Shown here piece by piece: positions 1 to 7,560 of a stretch of 24,817 bases of DNA. The notes under the pieces are model-generated. The model ran no database searches, was not told the origin of the DNA, and was given only the letters and a program-made list of their open reading frames with translations. Origin of the DNA: JAUIBE01 sp035267185 (GTDB lineage Bacteria > Pseudomonadota > Gammaproteobacteria > Xanthomonadales > SZUA-36). The stretch covers positions 1 to 24,817 of the forward strand of contig DATFLY010000162.1 of NCBI GenBank assembly GCA_035267185.1, in the 5' to 3' direction. Both the position numbers and the translations under genes were made by a program. Each line of letters begins with the position of its first letter. Positions within the stretch are counted from its first letter, which is position 1.

Positions 1-614
1 AAGCGCTGTCATTGGCGCCTGATCATTATTCAGTTCTGGTCAACCTTGGTTCAGCTCAAAACGAACTGGGCAATGCCAATGAGGCCATTGAGTTGTACAA
101 CAGGGCTATAGATATCAAGCCGTCTTACATGGCCTATTCCAATCTCGGTACTGCCAACTCGCGCGCACAACGATACGAAGAAGCGATCATCGCCTACAAA
201 AAAGCGCTTGAGATTGACGATTCCGACTGGCTTGTTTGGGGAAATTTGGCGATTGTTTATTCCTGGCGAGATGGCATGGATCAATTAGCCACAGATACTT
301 TTGAGCATGCGATTGAGTTAGCGGAGGCTGCTCGCAAGGAAAATCAGAGAGTTGCTTATGTGCATAGTGACCTTGGACTGTACTATGCCAAGATTGGAGA
401 TACCGAGCTCGCGCTGCAGCGTGTTTCCACGGCGCTTTCCCTCTCTTCAGATTCAGCGGAAATCCTCGCTGCGGCAGCAGAGGTTCACGAACTGGTCGGG
501 CAAAGGGGTAGGGCAATTGAGTTGCTAAAAAAATCACTTGACCAGGGGTTTCCAAAACATCGATTTGAGAGTAATCCCGATTTCTCAAACCTGTTGGCCG
601 AAACTTCATTGTGA
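1..614 (+). CDS. TPR repeat protein, 5' end cut by window edge
   Basis: The reading frame is open to base 1, so the true start lies to the left; the TTG at 12 is only an internal codon. The visible ~204 residues are almost entirely helical tetratricopeptide repeats: successive segments such as NLGSAQNELGNANEAIELYN, SNLGTANSRAQRYEEAIIAY and SDLGLYYAKIGDTELALQRV show the W/L-G-A-Y/F-A-P spacing of the 34-residue repeat. TPR arrays are protein-binding scaffolds; nothing in the visible part indicates a catalytic function or a partner. No signal peptide can be judged because the N-terminus is missing. The gene and its neighbour at 662 look more AT-rich than the rest of the window. It ends in TGA, 47 bases before the next gene, so the two could be cotranscribed. 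Confidence 0.8.
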   Translation, partial: ALSLAPDHYSVLVNLGSAQNELGNANEAIELYNRAIDIKPSYMAYSNLGTANSRAQRYEEAIIAYKKALEIDDSDWLVWGNLAIVYSWRDGMDQLATDTFEHAIELAEAARKENQRVAYVHSDLGLYYAKIGDTELALQRVSTALSLSSDSAEILAAAAEVHELVGQRGRAIELLKKSLDQGFPKHRFESNPDFSNLLAETSL

Positions 615-661
615 TGCTTCATGCTAGGATATTTTTTACCAAATGCAGAGACTAAAAAATT

Positions 662-964
662 ATGCGCACAGAAATTCTGATTTTCGAACGAGATGATGGT
701 GGGTATATTTTGCCCAACCACAACCCTTGGAAAACAAATAGAGTCAGACCGATTGCTATTTTGAACAATACTGATGTTGAGCTCCATTTGAGGGATTTCA
801 CTGCAGATTTGCTTCACGATGTTAATGACGATGAAATTTCAGAAGTTCGTATCGCACCGGGTGAGTTTTGGTTAGGAAAAGATGGAAAAGGGCGCGGGGA
901 ATACAAATACGATGACGGAATGCCTCGGGTTGGCACCAGAACAGGAACCATTGATCCAAATTAA
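662..964 (+). CDS. Hypothetical 100-aa protein, possibly a small beta-sandwich
   Basis: I do not recognise this protein. It starts at ATG 662, with only a weak purine stretch upstream, and encodes 100 residues without signal peptide, membrane segment or cysteine. The sequence alternates short hydrophobic beta-like strands (ILIFERD, RPIAILNN, VELHLRDF, SEVRIAPGEFWL) with polar turns and ends in a charged Gly/Asp/Lys-rich tail (residues ~75-100). A cupredoxin-like or Ig-like fold is conceivable, but the Cys/His/Met set of a copper site is not evident. It lies between a TPR protein and a strong terminator and is probably the last gene of that transcript. It could act with the TPR protein, but that is only proximity. 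The lower GC look of this stretch hints at a different origin from the downstream genes. Confidence 0.55.
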   Translation: MRTEILIFERDDGGYILPNHNPWKTNRVRPIAILNNTDVELHLRDFTADLLHDVNDDEISEVRIAPGEFWLGKDGKGRGEYKYDDGMPRVGTRTGTIDPN

Positions 965-986
965 ACTATAGTTTTCCCTGGTAATG

Positions 987-1027
987 AAAAAGCCTGGTCG
1001 TGATTACTCGCGGCCAGGCTTTTTTTT
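987..1027. terminator. Bidirectional rho-independent terminator
   Basis: A run of five A (987-991) is followed by a 12-bp stem, 992-1003 pairing with 1008-1019 and including two G-T wobbles, a TTAC loop, and then eight T (1020-1027). It lies between the convergent ends of the 100-aa gene (plus, ends 964) and the PspB-like gene (minus, ends 1056), so it can stop transcription from both sides. The T-tract is longer for plus-strand transcripts. Confidence 0.9.
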
Positions 1028-1055
1028 GTTGGTTGAATGACTGGTTTCTGCCGGT

Positions 1056-1292
1056 TTAAGACGCCTTGTCCAGAAAATCAAACTGGCGCTTAAGGTCTTC
1101 CCTGGAATCAGTAACGATCCGCTCAAGGGTTTCAATGCGATCACGCATTTCGGCTTCGAAATGGTCGAGTCGTTCATTGATCTCTTCCAGTTCCTTTCCA
1201 CCCCCTCGGCTTTTGCTGCGAGTGTGGTGCCTGAAAGCCTCGCCGGCAATACAGGCGATGGTAATTAGTGCGATGGCGCTCCACATGCTCAT
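1056..1292 (-). CDS. PspB-like small membrane protein with cytoplasmic coiled coil
   Basis: This is a 78-residue protein starting at ATG 1292, with a GGAGAG ribosome-binding sequence about ten bases upstream. Residues ~3-19 form a single hydrophobic segment. A basic stretch (HHTRSKSRGGGK) follows, then a coiled-coil from ~33 to 70 ending in RIETLERIVTD. One N-terminal membrane helix plus a cytoplasmic coiled coil with an 'RI..LE.I' motif is the layout of phage-shock protein B, which relays envelope stress to PspA and PspF. No pspA, pspC or pspF lies nearby, so if the assignment holds it is an orphan member. The residue likeness is limited to the coiled coil; a generic small membrane protein is the alternative. 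It faces the terminator at 987-1027. Confidence 0.55.
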   Translation of the reverse strand: MSMWSAIALITIACIAGEAFRHHTRSKSRGGGKELEEINERLDHFEAEMRDRIETLERIVTDSREDLKRQFDFLDKAS

Positions 1293-1342
1293 GATTTATC
1301 TCTCTCCAGTGATCTGACCTGATTAAAGCGTTTCCTCACTAT

Positions 1343-1561
1343 TTACTTTGGGTCTGAGCCTGTTTTGTCACCAGTGACAGAAGTCATGTTCGGAGACTCG
1401 CTTCCCTGCTCCCATGACAACAAAATCCTGTCATGGAAGGCGGCTTCACTCGTCATATTCAATGGAAATTTCTCTGGCGCGTAAAACGGCCCAACCTGAA
1501 TTTCATTTTTGACGAGATCGGCCGTGCTGGCCGACTCGATACTAACCCGCCCCTGGGCCAC
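1343..1561 (-). CDS. Doubtful 72-aa frame overlapping the M14 gene end
   Basis: This frame opens with GTG at 1561 and overlaps the last 20 bases of the M14 peptidase gene in another frame, as in a coupled start. It has no visible Shine-Dalgarno sequence and its translation (72 residues, polar, no membrane segment or cysteine) resembles nothing I know. It occupies otherwise unexplained sequence between the M14 gene and the PspB-like gene. It could be a small coupled gene, a decayed remnant or chance. Confidence 0.25.
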   Translation of the reverse strand: MAQGRVSIESASTADLVKNEIQVGPFYAPEKFPLNMTSEAAFHDRILLSWEQGSESPNMTSVTGDKTGSDPK

Positions 1562-2699
1562 CAGGATTGGTGATACGCGGGATGCTGTCCGGTAATGGAT
1601 CGATTTCCATTGGCTCGTGGTCAGCGTCGTAGTCGAGGCGTTCCATCAGGTAACAGAGGCAATCCTGCTGAATCACCCTGCGGTCCAGCGTCAGCATGGA
1701 AGGCATGATGGGCCTGGCAGTGACCAGTTCGCCATCTTCGACCGAGAAATAATAAGGCGTGACATCGCGACCGCGAATGTCTATGGCACGAACCGGACGA
1801 CTATTTCCATTGCTGACCCGTCCAAACGCAGTGTGTGGTGGCAATTCCTGGAAATTCAGACTGTCCAGATCATCACGCAGAGTCAGTTCCGTGGCAGATG
1901 CCCCGAAATCAAATGCAACATCATGTGGAACAGTCACCGTGGCCCGCATGTGGAAAAGCTGCACATCAGCAGTTGATAGCGGCAACGAGGAAAGGTCGTC
2001 AATGTGTAGCAGAGTCTCCAGGTAAGCCATTGTGTGATCTGTGCCATGTACATTACCCGCCTGTCCGCATTCCAGGGTGGATGACGGAATGTGCACGCTG
2101 AATGCATGTGACATGGTTCCTGCGGGGCGCGTGAAATAAACCACCTGCGGTGCAAAGCAGGCAGCCAGGCGAAGATGATCGGGATGCACCCTGTTGACTG
2201 CTGCATAATGCGGGTTCAGACCGGTGTTGTTGTGAATATCCACACAGGCCCATGGATCGTATTCGAGCATCCTGTCCATCACCTGCCGGAACATAGCCGG
2301 GCTATCAGTGTCCATTTCAGAGCCGGATGGCCAACAACGATTGTAGTCAGGCTGGTCGTCAAGCCTTCGAACCCGGTGCCTGGCGGCCTGGACGTTGCCA
2401 ATAAACAGCAACAGTGAACGAGGTAATTCATCGAACAGGTAGTTATTTTTAATCAGGCGCCTGACAGCCTCCCAGCCGGTGTCTTCATTACCATGCTGAA
2501 GCACGCTGATGACCAGGGGTCTTTTGCGACGACCTTCAAGGTGAATCAGGCTGGGCCCATCAAGCATCTGGTGCAGTGCCGAGGCAGAAAGCTCAAGGAT
2601 GCCGTCTGGTAATTGGTTGTATTCGATGAAATTCAATTGATTAATGTTATTTTGCTTCGAAATCCGGGGGCATGGGGACGATACAGCAGCGCACGGCAT
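1542..2699 (-). CDS. M14-family zinc carboxypeptidase (aspartoacylase/succinylglutamate desuccinylase-like)
   Basis: This 385-residue protein belongs to the M14 metallopeptidase clan. The zinc-binding HxxE motif is seen as QHGNEDTG (H69, E72), the third zinc ligand as DIHNNTG (H156), and the catalytic glutamate as STLECGQAG (E210). The R/N-rich segment between (ARHRVRRLDD, then NRCWPG-like) matches the substrate-carboxylate region of this group. No signal peptide is seen, so the enzyme is probably cytoplasmic, removing a terminal residue from a peptide or deacylating an amino acid; the substrate cannot be read from sequence. The ATG at 2699 lacks a clear ribosome-binding site, and the first ~20 residues look unstructured, so a TTG around residue 22 is a possible alternative start. 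It diverges from the ABC exporter operon across a ~200-base control region. Confidence 0.8.
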   Translation of the reverse strand: MPCAAVSSPCPRISKQNNINQLNFIEYNQLPDGILELSASALHQMLDGPSLIHLEGRRKRPLVISVLQHGNEDTGWEAVRRLIKNNYLFDELPRSLLLFIGNVQAARHRVRRLDDQPDYNRCWPSGSEMDTDSPAMFRQVMDRMLEYDPWACVDIHNNTGLNPHYAAVNRVHPDHLRLAACFAPQVVYFTRPAGTMSHAFSVHIPSSTLECGQAGNVHGTDHTMAYLETLLHIDDLSSLPLSTADVQLFHMRATVTVPHDVAFDFGASATELTLRDDLDSLNFQELPPHTAFGRVSNGNSRPVRAIDIRGRDVTPYYFSVEDGELVTARPIMPSMLTLDRRVIQQDCLCYLMERLDYDADHEPMEIDPLPDSIPRITNPGGPGAG

Positions 2700-2720
2700 T
2701 AAGATAGCCGTCTGCGCCAG

Positions 2721-2768
2721 ATGACGTCATTGAATATAAATGGGTCTTGAAAACATGCAGTCAAGACC
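2721..2768. promoter_or_regulatory. Palindrome and inverted repeat in the divergent M14/ABC region
   Basis: The gap 2700-2893 separates the divergent M14 and ABC exporter genes. It holds a perfect 10-base palindrome, ATGACGTCAT (2721-2730), and a perfect 8-bp inverted repeat, GGTCTTGA (2743-2750) with TCAAGACC (2761-2768), around a 10-base spacer. Both are plausible binding sites for a dimeric regulator; the inverted repeat could also fold in the M14 leader RNA. I saw no convincing sigma-70 -35/-10 pair with good spacing in the rest of the gap. Confidence 0.35.
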
Positions 2769-2893
2769 AGAATTTTGGAGACGCGCTTTTTGATTCCGTT
2801 GGAGAGTGAGGTCAGAAGGCGGCGTCGGCCACTCCGGTTACGACATATTCAAGATTTAGTGATCAGATTTCAGTTATTCGTTGAGGAGTCGAA

Positions 2894-2923
2894 ATGAAAA
2901 ATTGGGTGATTGCCCATGGGTGA
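2894..2923 (+). CDS. Nine-codon leader frame ahead of the ABC ATPase
   Basis: A GAGGAG ribosome-binding sequence (2884-2889) sits five bases before ATG 2894, the best initiation signal in this leader. The frame reads MKNWVIAHG and stops at TGA 2921-2923. Its end overlaps the ATPase start ATG (2916-2918) in a different frame. The layout suggests translational coupling: ribosomes loaded on the leader terminate beside the ATPase start. This is inference from sequence layout only. Confidence 0.4.
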   Translation: MKNWVIAHG

Positions 2924-3848
2924 ACTCAGGATTGAAGCCAGGTCCCTGAGCAAGCATTGGGGGGATCTGAAAGCAGTGGATGATCTCAGCTTTACAGTGG
3001 ATTCCGGCGAGGTGCTCGGGTTTCTTGGGCCAAATGGCGCAGGTAAATCGACCACCATGAAAATGCTGACCGGTTTTCTGACCCCGACATCAGGTACTGC
3101 GGTGATCAATGGCCACGACATCATCAGCGATTCACTGGCCGCACGGCAGAGCATTGGTTATTTGCCGGAAGGTGCGCCCAGCTATGGCGAGCTCACTGTC
3201 CGCCAGTTCCTCCAGTTCATTGCCCGCGTGCGCGGATTCAGTGGTACCCAGGCCAGTTCGAAAGCCAATGCTGCGATAGAGCGATTGAATCTGACTGATG
3301 TGCGCGAGCAGACGATTGAGACACTTTCCAAGGGATTCAAACGTCGTGTGGGGCTGGCCCAGGCCATCCTGCATGATCCTGCAATCCTGATCCTTGATGA
3401 GCCCACAGACGGCCTCGACCCCAATCAGAAGCATGAAGTTCGCGACCTGATTCACGAGATGGCGAGTGACAAGATCATCATCATTTCAACGCACATCCTG
3501 GAAGAAGTCAGTGCGGTTTGTAATCGGGCCATGATCATTTCTGATGGTCGTTTGCTCGTGGACGATACGCCGGCTGGCCTGATCGGACGTTCGCGCTACC
3601 ACAATGCCGTGACGCTGGTGGTTGAACAACCTGAAAAAGTGGCGAGTCGCCTGAGCGAATTACCAGGTGCCCGCAAAGTAGAACTGCGTGAAGGCGAACT
3701 CACCGTGTTTCCTTCAGAGGGGGCTGCGCTCCTGGAAGTGGTTTCCGAGGCAATCCGCGAAAACCACTGGGATGTCAGCGAGCTGCGCCTGGAAGCAGGC
3801 CGGCTTGACGAAGTGTTCAGGCAGGTGACCCAGGAGGTGCAACCATGA
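2916..3848 (+). CDS. ABC exporter ATP-binding protein, GldA-like
   Basis: The 310-residue nucleotide-binding subunit has Walker A GPNGAGKST (~38-46), the signature LSKGFKRRVG in place of LSGGQ (a variant usual in GldA/Nod/DRI-type exporters), Walker B LILDEPTDGLDP and the H-loop histidine in ISTHILEE. The C-terminal ~80 residues form the extra domain typical of this export subfamily. It would power export or membrane extrusion by the permease encoded next, which overlaps its stop codon (ATGA at 3845-3848). I chose ATG 2916, which has GGGTGA six bases upstream; an in-frame TTG at 2910 is less likely. In Bacteroidetes, GldA-GldF-GldG are tied to gliding. In proteobacteria the same set exists without gliding and its substrate is unknown. 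Confidence 0.85.
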   Translation: MGELRIEARSLSKHWGDLKAVDDLSFTVDSGEVLGFLGPNGAGKSTTMKMLTGFLTPTSGTAVINGHDIISDSLAARQSIGYLPEGAPSYGELTVRQFLQFIARVRGFSGTQASSKANAAIERLNLTDVREQTIETLSKGFKRRVGLAQAILHDPAILILDEPTDGLDPNQKHEVRDLIHEMASDKIIIISTHILEEVSAVCNRAMIISDGRLLVDDTPAGLIGRSRYHNAVTLVVEQPEKVASRLSELPGARKVELREGELTVFPSEGAALLEVVSEAIRENHWDVSELRLEAGRLDEVFRQVTQEVQP

Positions 3849-4591
3849 GCCAGGCCAGACACGCAATTCTGAATGTTACCCGGCGCGAGCTGACTGGTTA
3901 TTTTTCAACACCCGTGGCATGGGTCTTCATAGTGATCTTCCTGGTCATGGCCGGGGTCTTCACGTTCTACATTGGTTCCTTCTTTGAGCGAGGTATTTCC
4001 GACCTGGCACCTTTTTTCCAGTTTCATCCCTGGTTGTACCTGTTCCTTGTGCCGGCGATTTCGATGAGATTATGGGCAGAAGAGCGGCGGTCCGGAACCG
4101 TGGAACTGCTGCTGACCCTGCCGATCACGACCTGGCAGGCGGTGGCCGGTAAATTCCTGGCTGCCTGGTTGTTTATCGGCCTGGCACTGATCCTGACTTT
4201 CCCGGTCTGGATGACGGTCAATTACCTGGGTTCTCCGGACAACGGCGCCATCGCCGCTGCATACTTCGGAAGCTGGTTGATGGCAGGCGGGTTCCTGGCG
4301 ATTGGCTCATGTATTTCCGCACTAACCCAGAACCAGGTCGTGGCATTCATCATTTCGGTAGTTGTGTGCTTTGGCTTTTTATTGAGCGGGCTGCCCATGG
4401 TGATGAATCTCTTTTCCGGCTGGGCGCCGCAGGCGATTCTGGACGCGATCGCTGACTTTTCATTCCTGGCGCATTTTGCTGCCATTTCCAAAGGCGTGAT
4501 CGATATTCGTGATGTTTTCTATTTTGGCCTGGTGATCGTCTTCTGGATGATTGCCAATACCATCATTCTTGATCTAAAGAAGGCAGACTAG
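3845..4591 (+). CDS. ABC exporter permease, GldF-like
   Basis: This 248-residue integral membrane protein has about six hydrophobic segments: ~20-42, ~60-78 (LYLFLVPAISM), ~105-125, ~140-165, ~172-195 and ~222-245. The conserved MRLWAEERRSGTVELLLTLP (~75-94) is the hallmark of ABC-2 permeases of the GldF/NosY kind. It starts with ATG 3845 overlapping the ATPase stop and has a strong GGAGGT site just upstream, so the two are tightly coupled. It should form a homodimeric channel with the ATPase; the downstream GldG-like protein is the expected membrane-bound partner. The substrate is not predictable from sequence. Confidence 0.85.
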   Translation: MSQARHAILNVTRRELTGYFSTPVAWVFIVIFLVMAGVFTFYIGSFFERGISDLAPFFQFHPWLYLFLVPAISMRLWAEERRSGTVELLLTLPITTWQAVAGKFLAAWLFIGLALILTFPVWMTVNYLGSPDNGAIAAAYFGSWLMAGGFLAIGSCISALTQNQVVAFIISVVVCFGFLLSGLPMVMNLFSGWAPQAILDAIADFSFLAHFAAISKGVIDIRDVFYFGLVIVFWMIANTIILDLKKAD

Positions 4592-4603
4592 GAGGGGCAT
4601 GAA

Positions 4604-6529
4604 ATGAATGAAAAGAATCAGAAACCCCGAACCGTCTCAGCGGCGAGCAAATCCTACTCATATGGATCATTGTTGCTGCTGTTTTTGATTTTCGGCGCAC
4701 TGGTGATGTTGTCCGCAAACCTGCTGACCGGCATGCGCCTGGATCTGACAGAAAACAAGCTCTACACGCTGAGCGATGGTACCGCCAATATTCTTGATGA
4801 ACTGGAAGAGCCGGTAAACCTCTACCTGTTTTTCTCCGAGGAAGCCAGTCGCGACCTGCCGCAGATTCGCACATACGCCAAACGGGTCCGCGAATTGATG
4901 GAAGAGTTCGCCAATCATGCTGGTGATAACCTGAACCTTGAGTTTGTCGATCCAACGCCGTTTTCCGAGCAGGAAGACCAGGCCGCAGGTTTTGGCCTGC
5001 AGGCCGTTCCGGTCGGCGCAGGCGGTGAAACCCTGTATTTCGGGGTGGCCGGCACCAATGCGTTCGATGATTTGCAGGTGATTCCTTTCCTGCAGGCGAA
5101 CAAGGAACAGTTCCTTGAGTATGACCTGGCCAAGATGGTTTACACGTTGGGCGCGCCGAAGAAGCGAACGGTTGGCCTGCTGACAGGTTTGCCAATGACG
5201 GCAGGCTATGATCCGGTGACCCAATCCATGCGGGAGGCCTGGGTGGTTTACGATCAGCTGCAGCAGCTGTTTGACGTGCAAACCATCGATCCTGCCAGTG
5301 GCGACCTGCCGCTTGATATTGAAGCGCTGGTTCTGGTTCACCCACGTGATGTTTCCGACAGTCTCCAGTACCAGATCGATCAGTTTGTGTTGGGTGGCGG
5401 CCGGGCCATTGTCTTCCTTGATCCGTTCGCCGAGGTTGATCGCGGTGATCCCAATGATCCGATGGCCAGCATGTCGGCTGGTAGTTCTTCATCACTGGAT
5501 CAGCTGACCGAGGCCTGGGGCGTCGAATTTGACAGTGCGCGAGTTCTGGGCGATTTGCAATACGGAATCGGTCAGGGTGCCGCAAGGCACATCGGTATTC
5601 TTTCGGTTCCCTCCAGTGGACTGGACCAGGGCGACATAGTTACTGCAGACCTCGAAGTTGTAAACCTGACATCGGTTGGCTGGCTCAGCCCCATTGAATC
5701 AGCAACCACAACCGTTGACCCATTGATGCAGAGCAGTGAAAACGCTGCGCCAATGGATTCATCAAGGTTTCGCTTCCTGTCTGATCCCGCAACCCTGCTG
5801 GACGGGTTTTCACCCACCGGTGAAAACTACATTCTGGGAGCCCGGATCAGCGGGCCGGCTTCCAGTGCCTTTGAATCACCACCGGAAGGATTTGAGCCTG
5901 CCGACCACGTTACCGATGCAGGTGAAGATGGCATCAATGTCCTATTGTTTGCTGACGTGGATATGCTGACCGATCGCCTGTGGGTGCAAAAACAACCTTT
6001 CCTTGGGCAAACCATACTTTCCCAGTTTGCTGACAACGGATCACTGGCCGTCAATGCGGTTGATAACATGCTTGGAAACCAGGACCTGATCAGCATCAGG
6101 ACAAGGGCCAGTTCGAACCGTCCCTTTGACCGGGTAGAAGCCCTTCAGGCTGACGCGGAAATGCAGTACCGCGAGACTGAACAGAGCCTGCAGGAGGAAC
6201 TCAGCGAGACCGAGCGAATTCTGACCGAGTTACAGGCCGCACGCGGAGATGATGATCTGCTTGTATTGAGCGCGGAACAGCAGGAAGAAGTGGATCGGTT
6301 TGTTCAGCGAAAACTGGAGATCAGGCAGGAACTGCGACAGGTTCAGCATGAGCTTCGCGCCGATATTGAAAAACTGGGAACCCGATTGAAGTTCGTCAAT
6401 ATTGCTGTCGTGCCGGCACTGGTAATGGTTGTTGCACTGATATTTGCCCTGCGACGCCGCAGCCGCGCACGTCAATCCCATGAAAGCCTTGCCCATGAAA
6501 CCCGGGCCAATGAAACGCAATCCGGTTAA
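4604..6529 (+). CDS. GldG-family ABC exporter accessory protein
   Basis: This 641-residue protein has one N-terminal membrane helix (~24-45, LLLLFLIFGALVMLSANLL), directly followed by RLDLTENKLYTLSDGTANIL, the characteristic opening of the GldG / ABC_transp_aux domain. The large middle (~50-500) would be periplasmic, including a Ser/Met-rich loop near 285-300. A long Glu/Arg-rich coiled coil (~515-590) and a second membrane helix (~594-615) with a basic cytoplasmic tail close the protein. A strong GGAGGGG site lies six bases before ATG 4604, 12 bases after the permease stop. The family partners GldA/GldF-type exporters as a periplasmic component. Its place in the operon and its two-anchor topology fit that role. 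Confidence 0.85.
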   Translation: MNEKNQKPRTVSAASKSYSYGSLLLLFLIFGALVMLSANLLTGMRLDLTENKLYTLSDGTANILDELEEPVNLYLFFSEEASRDLPQIRTYAKRVRELMEEFANHAGDNLNLEFVDPTPFSEQEDQAAGFGLQAVPVGAGGETLYFGVAGTNAFDDLQVIPFLQANKEQFLEYDLAKMVYTLGAPKKRTVGLLTGLPMTAGYDPVTQSMREAWVVYDQLQQLFDVQTIDPASGDLPLDIEALVLVHPRDVSDSLQYQIDQFVLGGGRAIVFLDPFAEVDRGDPNDPMASMSAGSSSSLDQLTEAWGVEFDSARVLGDLQYGIGQGAARHIGILSVPSSGLDQGDIVTADLEVVNLTSVGWLSPIESATTTVDPLMQSSENAAPMDSSRFRFLSDPATLLDGFSPTGENYILGARISGPASSAFESPPEGFEPADHVTDAGEDGINVLLFADVDMLTDRLWVQKQPFLGQTILSQFADNGSLAVNAVDNMLGNQDLISIRTRASSNRPFDRVEALQADAEMQYRETEQSLQEELSETERILTELQAARGDDDLLVLSAEQQEEVDRFVQRKLEIRQELRQVQHELRADIEKLGTRLKFVNIAVVPALVMVVALIFALRRRSRARQSHESLAHETRANETQSG

Positions 6530-6538
6530 GCATCAGCT

Positions 6539-7549
6539 ATGACTAAAAAACATTTTTCAATTTTGCTTGTGGCCGCAGTGCTGGTGGCTGCTGCTGTTTT
6601 CCTGATTCCTTCACCGACCGGACGCGACGCTGGCAGTGCCAACAGCCTGCTTCTGCCCGACCTTGCGGATGCCGTTAATGACATTTCGCTGGTCCGGATC
6701 AGTGCGGGTGGAGACACTGAGCCAGTCACCCTGGAACGCGTGGAATCAGGGTGGGTGGTCAAGGAATCGTACAATTATCCGGCCGACTGGAGCGTGTTGA
6801 GACCCCTGCTGGCTGATCTTTCCCAGGCCGTAATTGTCGAGGAAAAGACTTCCAACCCGGAGTACTACTACAGGCTGGGTGTCCAGGATCCGGATGCAGA
6901 AGATTCAGAAAGCAGGCTTATCGAGTTCCCGGCAAATGAAATGCTTCCCGGGGTCATTGTCGGAAACAGTGCGCAGAATCGGGACGGACATTATCTGCGT
7001 ATTCAGGGCGAGTCACCCAGCATGCTGGTAGACCGGGCGATCACCCTGCCCATCAATGAAAATGGCTGGTTAGCGCGCGAAATTGTGGACATAGAAGATT
7101 CCAGCGTCCTGTCGGCGAGCATCACTCATGCCGATGGTGAGTCCATCACCGTTGAGCGTGAATCCACGGACGTGACCGATTTCAACCTGCGGGATGTGCC
7201 CGAGGGCAGGGAAATGACATCGACCTACACGATAAACCAGGTCGCTGCGGTCCTGGCCGATCTGCAGCTGGAATCAGTAGTTCCTGCAGACGAGGTCGTT
7301 TGGGAAGGCGCGACTGAATTGCAGCTCATCACGGAAACCGGAATGCAGCTTGATGCAACCCTGGTTGAAGATGAGGAGAATCGCTGGATGAAGCTGGTCG
7401 TCAGTGGTGAAGGGTCTGATGAAATCAACCAGGTCGTGGATGGATGGGCCTACAACATCCCGCTGTATAAATTCGATGCCATGAACAAGCGTATGGAAGA
7501 TTTGCTGACTCCTTTGGATGACGAATCAGACGACAGCGGCAGCCAGTAG
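6539..7549 (+). CDS. DUF4340-family protein of the Gld-like exporter operon
   Basis: This 336-residue protein has an N-terminal hydrophobic segment (~5-22, FSILLVAAVLVAAAVFLI) that reads as a membrane anchor or uncleaved signal. A periplasmic region follows with repeated beta-rich units: 'ISLVRISAGGDTEPVTLERVESGWVV' style segments at ~45-75, and two further parts at ~180-210 and ~245-300. This arrangement is typical of DUF4340, which accompanies GldG-like proteins in proteobacterial exporter operons. It begins nine bases after the GldG stop and its C-terminus is acidic (DDESDDSGS). A structural or substrate-holding role in the exporter is inferred from context; no catalytic motif is visible. 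Confidence 0.75.
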   Translation: MTKKHFSILLVAAVLVAAAVFLIPSPTGRDAGSANSLLLPDLADAVNDISLVRISAGGDTEPVTLERVESGWVVKESYNYPADWSVLRPLLADLSQAVIVEEKTSNPEYYYRLGVQDPDAEDSESRLIEFPANEMLPGVIVGNSAQNRDGHYLRIQGESPSMLVDRAITLPINENGWLAREIVDIEDSSVLSASITHADGESITVERESTDVTDFNLRDVPEGREMTSTYTINQVAAVLADLQLESVVPADEVVWEGATELQLITETGMQLDATLVEDEENRWMKLVVSGEGSDEINQVVDGWAYNIPLYKFDAMNKRMEDLLTPLDDESDDSGSQ

Positions 7550-7560
7550 ACCGTGAGACC

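Noticed and set aside
4563..5585. Long open frame on the minus strand inside the GldG-like gene
   Set aside because: It lies antisense to a well-supported gene and its translation is Arg/Pro/Ser-rich low-complexity, typical of a shadow frame.
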